From NCBI GenBank assembly GCA_030668705.1, contig DAOVFB010000003.1:1-41594 (forward strand): a stretch of 41,594 nt of DNA, written 5' to 3'. The translations under genes and the position numbers were made by a program. Shown here in pieces: positions 35,998-41,594 of this stretch (the first letter of the stretch is position 1; each line of letters starts with the position of its first letter). The DNA is from Candidatus Stahliibacteriota bacterium. GTDB lineage: Bacteria; Hydrothermota; UBA3072. The notes under the pieces were generated by a model. It saw only the letters and a program-made list of their open reading frames with translations, had not been told where the DNA came from and did no database searches.

Positions 35998-37054
35998 GAT
36001 TACCCAATCTATGCTTTAATTCTCCCAGTTTTTCTGATATCTTATCCTTATTCGTATATATATTCTCAAGTTCACTGGCTATAGTTTTCGGGTTAACATC
36101 CTTTTGAAAAAGTTCAGGGACCACCTTTTCGGAATATATAAGATTTATCAGGCCAAAATACCTAACCTTAACCAGAAGCCTGGCGATAATTAAGGATAGA
36201 AGTGATAATTTGTAGACAATTACCATAGGTGTATGGAATATCCCTGCTTCGATTGTTGCCGTACCAGAAGTAACCACTGCAAGGTCACATGCTTTTAGTA
36301 TATCATAGGTCTTATCACAAAATACAGGTATGTTGTCCAGTAGTTTTCCCCCAACATCCTCTATGAGTGGTAGAAGTTTCTCGTTGTGTATGGCAACAAC
36401 CGCTTCGCTCCCTGGATGGTTCTTTTTAAATAACATGAATGCACCGAGCATAGGAGACAGGAGCCTTTTTATCTCTGATTCTCTTGAACCAGGGAGCAGG
36501 GCAACTAAAAGGTCGCCTTTTGACAGGTCTTCCCTTTTAAGCTTACCCGGGGCAACTGCAATATCCAGCAGGGGATTTCCCGGGTAGGTGACATTTATTG
36601 CCTCTTTCCTAAAAAATTTTTCTTCAAAGGGTAATATAACGAAAAGATGTCTGAAGTATTTCCTGAGGTGTCTCACTCTCCAGCCCCCCCATGCCCACAC
36701 CTGTGGGGTTATAAAATAGAAAACCGGTATACCATTATTTTTTAAATGCCTGGCAATAGGAATGTTAAATCCTGGAAAATCAACGGTAACTGCAAAATCG
36801 AAGTATTCTCTCTTTATGTACCTGGAGATTTCTCTCCGCGCTTCTCGCAAGGAGGAAAGCTTACTAAAAACCTCACTAAAACCTATAACGCTTATTTTAT
36901 CAGAGGGATAGATAATCCGGGCCCCTTCTTCAATCATTTTATCCCCCCCGATACCAAAGAATTGTATATCGGGTCTAATTAGTTTTAACGATCTAATAAG
37001 TTTGGAAGCATGGAGATCGCCAGAGGCTTCTCCGGTAATGAATAGTGCCTTCAT
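35951..37054 (-). CDS. lpxB: Lipid-A-disaccharide synthase
   Basis: 367 aa; 'FITGEASGDLHASKLIRSLK', 'FFGIGGDKMIEEG', 'YFITPQVWAWGGWRVRHLRKY', 'LLPGSRESEIKRLL', 'VVTSGTATIEAGIFHTPMVIVYK'. Confidence 0.97.
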   Translation of the reverse strand: MKALFITGEASGDLHASKLIRSLKLIRPDIQFFGIGGDKMIEEGARIIYPSDKISVIGFSEVFSKLSSLREARREISRYIKREYFDFAVTVDFPGFNIPIARHLKNNGIPVFYFITPQVWAWGGWRVRHLRKYFRHLFVILPFEEKFFRKEAINVTYPGNPLLDIAVAPGKLKREDLSKGDLLVALLPGSRESEIKRLLSPMLGAFMLFKKNHPGSEAVVAIHNEKLLPLIEDVGGKLLDNIPVFCDKTYDILKACDLAVVTSGTATIEAGIFHTPMVIVYKLSLLSLIIARLLVKVRYFGLINLIYSEKVVPELFQKDVNPKTIASELENIYTNKDKISEKLGELKHRLGNHGCYDRIAHSLLSMV

Positions 37055-38019
37055 TAAGGGTTTTCTTTATGGGGCAAATTAATATTTACTCTATCTGCTC
37101 TACTCTCAATCCTATCTAAGATTTGGTGAGCAAGGGTAAAAGCTGCTCTTGTTTCTTCAGGGTTAACCTCTATTTTCTTGTTTTCTAAACAAGTATCGAT
37201 GAACGATTGGATTTCCAATCGAAGCGGTTCTTCAGTGGGGACTTCGACTTCTTCTTCTGTAATCTCAGGCATGCCGTTATTTATCATTCTATGATACACA
37301 GTTACTTTTTTGTTAAGAGAATCAACAGAGATATAGGAATATTTCTGCCAGAAACGGATCTTTCTTAATTTCCCTAAAGATATTCGCGAGGCAGTCAGAT
37401 TGGCTATAGCTCCATTCTTGAATTCCAGCCGTGCATTAGCTATATCTATATTATCAGTAAGAACAGGAATTCCACAGGCTGATATATGTTCAATTGGACT
37501 CTTGATGCATTGTAGTATTATATCGAGGTCATGGACCATAAGGTCCAGAACAACTGAAACATCTGTTCCTCTTCCATAAAATGGCGATAGGCGGTGTGCT
37601 TCAATAAAAAGTGGTCTCTCAACAATTCCCCTGGCGGCAAGGATAGCAGGGTTGAAACGTTCTACATATCCCACACGGAGAAGAAGGTTCTTTCCAAGGG
37701 CAGTGGAGATAATCTCTTCAGCTTCCCGTAAATCGAGTGATATTGGTTTTTCTACAAGGATATGATTCCCTTGCTTGAGAGCATCAAGTGCAATATCTCT
37801 GTGTGTTGAAGTTGAGGTTGCTATTACAACTACATCTGTTAGCTTGAGAAGCTCTATTCTGTCTTTAAAAAAGGAACAATTACATTTTTTGGCTATTTCC
37901 TTACCTCTGCTTTCATCAATATCGCATATCCCGACTAATTCACTATCCGGAAGTTCTGATAGAATTCTTGCATGGTGGTGTCCCATGTGTCCTACACCTA
38001 TTACTCCACTTTTAAGCAT
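37054..38019 (-). CDS. Gfo/Idh/MocA-family oxidoreductase (possible nucleotide-sugar dehydrogenase)
   Basis: 321 aa; 'GVIGVGHMGHHHARILSELPDSELVGICDID', 'HILVEKPISLDLREAEEII', 'GYVERFNPAI'; overlaps the lpxB start by 1 nt. Confidence 0.9.
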   Translation of the reverse strand: MLKSGVIGVGHMGHHHARILSELPDSELVGICDIDESRGKEIAKKCNCSFFKDRIELLKLTDVVVIATSTSTHRDIALDALKQGNHILVEKPISLDLREAEEIISTALGKNLLLRVGYVERFNPAILAARGIVERPLFIEAHRLSPFYGRGTDVSVVLDLMVHDLDIILQCIKSPIEHISACGIPVLTDNIDIANARLEFKNGAIANLTASRISLGKLRKIRFWQKYSYISVDSLNKKVTVYHRMINNGMPEITEEEVEVPTEEPLRLEIQSFIDTCLENKKIEVNPEETRAAFTLAHQILDRIESRADRVNINLPHKENP

Positions 38020-38034
38020 GGAATTCTCCCATTA

Positions 38035-39090
38035 TTAAATGGCTCCTGTTCTTTCTGCTGCATCAAGGGCTTTTTCCTTATCAATGCCGATATGTTCTAA
38101 GATGGTATAACGATCCGGTCTTATCTCGAGGGCGTAAACAAGAGCTTTTATAACATCACCTTTTGAAATATTCAACTCTATAGCTGTTGTTGGTATGCCC
38201 CATTTTTTAAATATTAAAATGATACGTTTCCAATCGTCACCTCGAAGGTAGGTAGTAAGGATGAGACCAAGACCTGCCTGTTCTCCATGGAGAGCAGGCC
38301 CACCTGCAATGGTGTCGAGAGCATGGCTGAATTTGTGTTCTGCTCCACTACAGGGTTTACTTGACCCTGCTATGCCCATTGATATCCCACTTAAACTCAG
38401 GCTGCCCACCAGGTTTTTTAAAAATTCCTCTTCCTGGATGTTATCGGAATCTGATGTCAAAATTGATTCTGCAGCACCCCTTGAAAGTAAAGCCGCAAAT
38501 TCATCAAATTTATCCCCTTTGATTTTTCGGGCTAATTCCCAGTCCTTAACAGCTGATATATTGGAGAGTAGGTCCCCGATTCCCGCTCTAATTGTCCTTA
38601 TAGGTGCGTTTTTTATTATTGAAAGATCAGCAATTACTCCTAAGGGCATTTTTGTTATTATGCTTCTCTTCTCCCTTCCATATGTAATTACAGATACAGG
38701 AGAGGAAATTCCATCATTTGCAACAGTGGTTGGGATCGAGATAAAATTTATTTCTTCTGCAGCTCCTGCATATTTTCCAACATCAATAACCTTTCCACCC
38801 CCGACCCCAATCACCACATCATAGTTTGAATGTTTTATTGAAGACCTTACTTTTTCTGCTGTTTCTATTGTAGAATCCGAAATCTTTATTACATCAACTG
38901 TTTTACCTAGACCTTTTAGTATATCCACTACCCTTTGACCTGCAACATTGTAGGTAGTGTTGCCTGAAAGTAGTAACATCTTGTCAAATGAGAGGTTAGC
39001 CTCCGAGAGGATGTCTCCAATTTTTTCAACGCAATCTTCATCGATATGTAAGAATACAGGTATATCGATAACCCTTGATATAAGTGCCAT
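38035..39090 (-). CDS. egsA: sn-glycerol-1-phosphate dehydrogenase (EgsA/AraM-like)
   Basis: 351 aa; 'VIGVGGGKVIDVGKYAG', 'ISIPTTVANDGISSPVSVI', 'GIGDLLSN', 'GSSKPCSGAEHKFSHALD', 'LHGEQAGLG', all typical of G1PDHs. Confidence 0.87.
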   Translation of the reverse strand: MALISRVIDIPVFLHIDEDCVEKIGDILSEANLSFDKMLLLSGNTTYNVAGQRVVDILKGLGKTVDVIKISDSTIETAEKVRSSIKHSNYDVVIGVGGGKVIDVGKYAGAAEEINFISIPTTVANDGISSPVSVITYGREKRSIITKMPLGVIADLSIIKNAPIRTIRAGIGDLLSNISAVKDWELARKIKGDKFDEFAALLSRGAAESILTSDSDNIQEEEFLKNLVGSLSLSGISMGIAGSSKPCSGAEHKFSHALDTIAGGPALHGEQAGLGLILTTYLRGDDWKRIILIFKKWGIPTTAIELNISKGDVIKALVYALEIRPDRYTILEHIGIDKEKALDAAERTGAI

Positions 39091-39135
39091 TTCTTCTTCA
39101 CATACTTTAAGCCTGAAGGTGATTTTGTCAATGGG

Positions 39136-39154
39136 GGGAGAAATTTCTCCCTAC
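39136..39154. repeat. Perfect palindrome with CTAC (REP-like)
   Basis: GGGAGAAATTTCTCCC followed by TAC (CTAC overlapping the last C). Confidence 0.6.
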
Positions 39155-39421
39155 CCCCAATTTTTTTAACCGCAGAGACCTCAGAGGACGCAGAGCCCCA
39201 CCAATCCACTTTATTTTTTATGTTTTCAGAGGGGGAAAGAGAGAAAAAGAATTTGGTAGGTGTATTCAATTGAACACCCCTTTCGTGAATCGATCGAAAT
39301 TTTGGATTTTGGGACAACCTCCTTGCTTTGTGCCGAATCTTGTCGTAAAAGATTGTAGGCTTGCCCCGCTTGCCATATGTAATCTTATTGCATTGTGGTG
39401 CAATGTTTGCTATTTTACAGG

Positions 39422-39475
39422 GCACGAATTTATTCGTGCAATAGTAGAGATGAGGCATTGCCTCGTCTCTACTAT
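39422..39475. repeat. REP-like palindrome plus GTAG...CTAC hairpin
   Basis: GCACGAAT-tt-ATTCGTGC, then ATAGTAGAGATGAGGC-att-GCCTCGTCTCTACTAT (16-bp stem with one T.G wobble). Confidence 0.8.
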
Positions 39476-39707
39476 CCTCAAATTGCGAGGTTTACCTGTC
39501 TTTGCTTTCCACGCGCAGTCGAGCATCCTTTGTGTGTTTTGTGTGAGAATAGAGGATGGCAGGGATGTGGTTTTGAAACCCAACACCGTGATTTTTTTAC
39601 ATGATGAAGGAAATGGATTATAGTAAGTAAAATTAAGAAGTAAAAATCTAAAATAAGGTATTGTCTTTTGATAGTTTTGGAACAAATTAGTTATATAGGG
39701 AGGAATT

Positions 39708-41159
39708 ATGATTTTTTATGCTATATTGCTTATGCAGATTTTTATTGGTCAATCAGGAAGCAGTAAAAAACCAGCAGAAAAACTCCCGTTAGCCGAAAAA
39801 CTCTTTCCAGAGGCAGAACTCATCTGGAGTAAGACCTTTGAAGGGAAGATGATAGACTTTGCTATAGCAGAAAAGAGCGGGCATATAGCGATTGGAGCAG
39901 TAAAAGAAAATTGGAAAGGACGGGTATATCTCTTTACTCAGGACGGAAAACTCTTATGGACAAAAGAGAATGGGAAGGATTCTGAGATAAAAAAAAGTGC
40001 TGGTATTAAGGTCTCAGTTTCTGACAGTTGTGAGACCATAGGCATTTTCTGGTGGGGAGACTTTGAACGGGAAGAAGTTCAGGTGTATGACATCACCGGG
40101 GAGAAACTCTATTCATGTGAACATGGAATGTCTGGGGTTGGTGTTGAAATTTCTCCTGGAGGAGGTTATGTAAAACACGCCTGGTTCTTTGATAAAACAG
40201 GTAAAAGGATAGTGCTCAGGGATATTCTAAAGGGGCTTCCTATTGAAAAACTACGCCGTAGGATAGAATACAAAAATGGAACCTATTCACCGTACATTTA
40301 CAGAGGTATAAAATTCGCCTTTGTTTCAGAAAAGGAGATTGCAGTTCTACTTGATAAGGAACTTTATTTCTACTCTTTCCCGGAAGGTGAATTGAAATGG
40401 AAGAGTGAAGAATTAGAGGGAGGTGGAAAGATTACAGTTCAGGGAAGATACATCTTGCGTAGTGGAGATCAGAAGGTTTATCTTTTTAACAAAGACGGTA
40501 GATTGATTTGGGAGGCAAAAAAATTTGCAAAAAAATGTGTGAGAAGTTATGAAGGTGATGATAGGAAAATCCTTGTTTTTAATCGCAAAACAGGGAAATC
40601 AGAAGAGGTGAAATATGTGGGTACAAGAACCGTTGTTCCTGTTCCCAAAACGAAGGAAGAAAAGGAGAGGGATAAGAAATTAGATTCTCAACCCGTGAAC
40701 TTAGGGGAAGCCAGGGAGCCAGAGAGGAAGTTATATTATCATACTGTGTCCTTTTCTACTGATATGAAATATCTTGCAATTCACGCATGGGGAAGGATAC
40801 TCCTTTTTGATTCAAAAACAGGGGAAATAAAGTTATGCACTTCCAGGCTTGAAAGTGATATTGGTACTGTGAACTTATTGTGTTTAGGAGATAAAGTTTT
40901 GCTCTCAGGATACACAGGTAGTTATGTGAAGGATATATACAAAGGATACTGGACATATATTCTACACTTTGATAAAGAATGGAATATTATTGATGAATCG
41001 TGGGAAAAAGGATTGGTATTTGGGACTTCTACTTCTCCTCTAATCGGTATATATGAGAGCAATGCAACAGGAAAGACAGAGAGTGGTTACGACGAAGGTG
41101 TATTAGGGTATGAAAATGCTACAGTCTTCACCATTAATATTCTTAAAATAAGAGATTGA
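39708..41159 (+). CDS. Secreted beta-propeller-like protein of unknown function
   Basis: 483 aa; signal-like N-terminus 'MIFYAILLMQIFIGQS'; repeats such as 'GRVYLFTQDGKLLWTKEN', 'QKVYLFNKDGRLIWEAK', 'GRILLFDSKTGEIKLC'; RBS 'gggagg'. Confidence 0.65.
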   Translation: MIFYAILLMQIFIGQSGSSKKPAEKLPLAEKLFPEAELIWSKTFEGKMIDFAIAEKSGHIAIGAVKENWKGRVYLFTQDGKLLWTKENGKDSEIKKSAGIKVSVSDSCETIGIFWWGDFEREEVQVYDITGEKLYSCEHGMSGVGVEISPGGGYVKHAWFFDKTGKRIVLRDILKGLPIEKLRRRIEYKNGTYSPYIYRGIKFAFVSEKEIAVLLDKELYFYSFPEGELKWKSEELEGGGKITVQGRYILRSGDQKVYLFNKDGRLIWEAKKFAKKCVRSYEGDDRKILVFNRKTGKSEEVKYVGTRTVVPVPKTKEEKERDKKLDSQPVNLGEAREPERKLYYHTVSFSTDMKYLAIHAWGRILLFDSKTGEIKLCTSRLESDIGTVNLLCLGDKVLLSGYTGSYVKDIYKGYWTYILHFDKEWNIIDESWEKGLVFGTSTSPLIGIYESNATGKTESGYDEGVLGYENATVFTINILKIRD

Positions 41160-41176
41160 AGGATGTGTCAGGGAAT

Positions 41177-41235
41177 TCTTATTCTGATACAACAATATTT
41201 TCTATGTTTTTAGAATAAGATTTTATCTGTTTTTT
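41177..41235 (+). terminator. Possible terminator after the 483-aa gene
   Basis: 9-bp inverted repeat TCTTATTCT / AGAATAAGA with 26-nt loop, then T-rich tract. Confidence 0.35.
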
Positions 41236-41368
41236 TAACTGGCATCCTCCAAAATTTTACGCTCAGACCCAGGCAATGCAGTAATTGCAAGAATTAACAA
41301 TGAAATTCTTCTGTAGGGGCGTATGGCTGATGGTGTGCCCAAATCCCTTTTTTTTGTCCTTTTTTGCG

Positions 41369-41420
41369 GTAGCGTGGGGCTTGTCCCCCGCGTCGGTCGG
41401 GGATAAACCCCGACGCTACA
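41369..41420. repeat. REPIN-like inverted pair of GTAG-headed palindromes
   Basis: GTAGCGTGGGGCTTGTCCCCCGCG...reverse complement of GTAGCGTCGGGGTTTATCCCCGAC; outer ends GTAGCGT / ACGCTAC wait-free inverted match. Confidence 0.75.
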
Positions 41421-41594
41421 ATATTTTCCACAAAATGCTTAATTAAATGTCCCAACAGAAACGGATGGATTCTTAGGTTTTGCCCCAGCTTCGGCTATAC
41501 GCCCTTTAGATTAGTTCAATCAGTGAAAATCAGCGTCGAAAATACGGTGGGGATGAAGGGTAACAAAACACTCATTCTGAAAACCGTGCAGGAA

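Noticed and set aside
38928-39458. 176-aa minus-strand ORF upstream of egsA
   Set aside because: Overlaps the 5' end of egsA in another frame and runs through the REP-like repeat region; no plausible protein features.
39270-39685. ORFs in the 39.3-39.7 kb intergenic region (39270-39623, 39395-39604, 39410-39685)
   Set aside because: Translate through repeat and palindrome sequence; overlapping on both strands without conserved motifs.

Overview
This 41.6 kb window looks like bacterial chromosome from a low-GC organism with an outer membrane (LpxB, TamB-like protein, Omp85-type barrel, MsbA-like ABC transporter). The taxonomic guess (FCB or candidate-phylum-like) is inference only. Blocks seen: (1) a minus-strand pair, a metallopeptidase/beta-propeller/Omp85-barrel fusion followed by ComM/YifB; (2) a compact ~14.6 kb minus-strand operon (19808->5166) with a predicted soluble receptor (two degenerate MCP-like hairpin tips fused to a C-terminal SBP_bac_5-like domain), CheW, CheY, CheA, CheC, an 879-aa TPR protein, a PATAN/DUF4388-like protein, three Roadblock/LC7-like proteins and a TamB-like protein; (3) divergent dnaA-dnaN with a candidate oriC; (4) DUF523 and rpmB; (5) an ECF sigma/anti-sigma operon with a six-repeat Ig-like protein, a FecR-domain protein and a putative beta-barrel protein; (6) secreted or surface proteins, including a T9SS-CTD-like propeller protein and an HEFMH metallopeptidase-like protein; (7) a lipid cluster with a G1PDH (archaeal-type EgsA-like), a Gfo/Idh oxidoreductase, LpxB and a DUF374 acyltransferase. 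The long intergenic regions are full of GTAG/GGAG-headed palindromes resembling REP/REPIN elements. The best candidate for an undescribed system is the chemosensory-Roadblock-TamB operon with its receptor-SBP fusion. No BLAST, HMM or structure search was run; all family calls come from motif reading.
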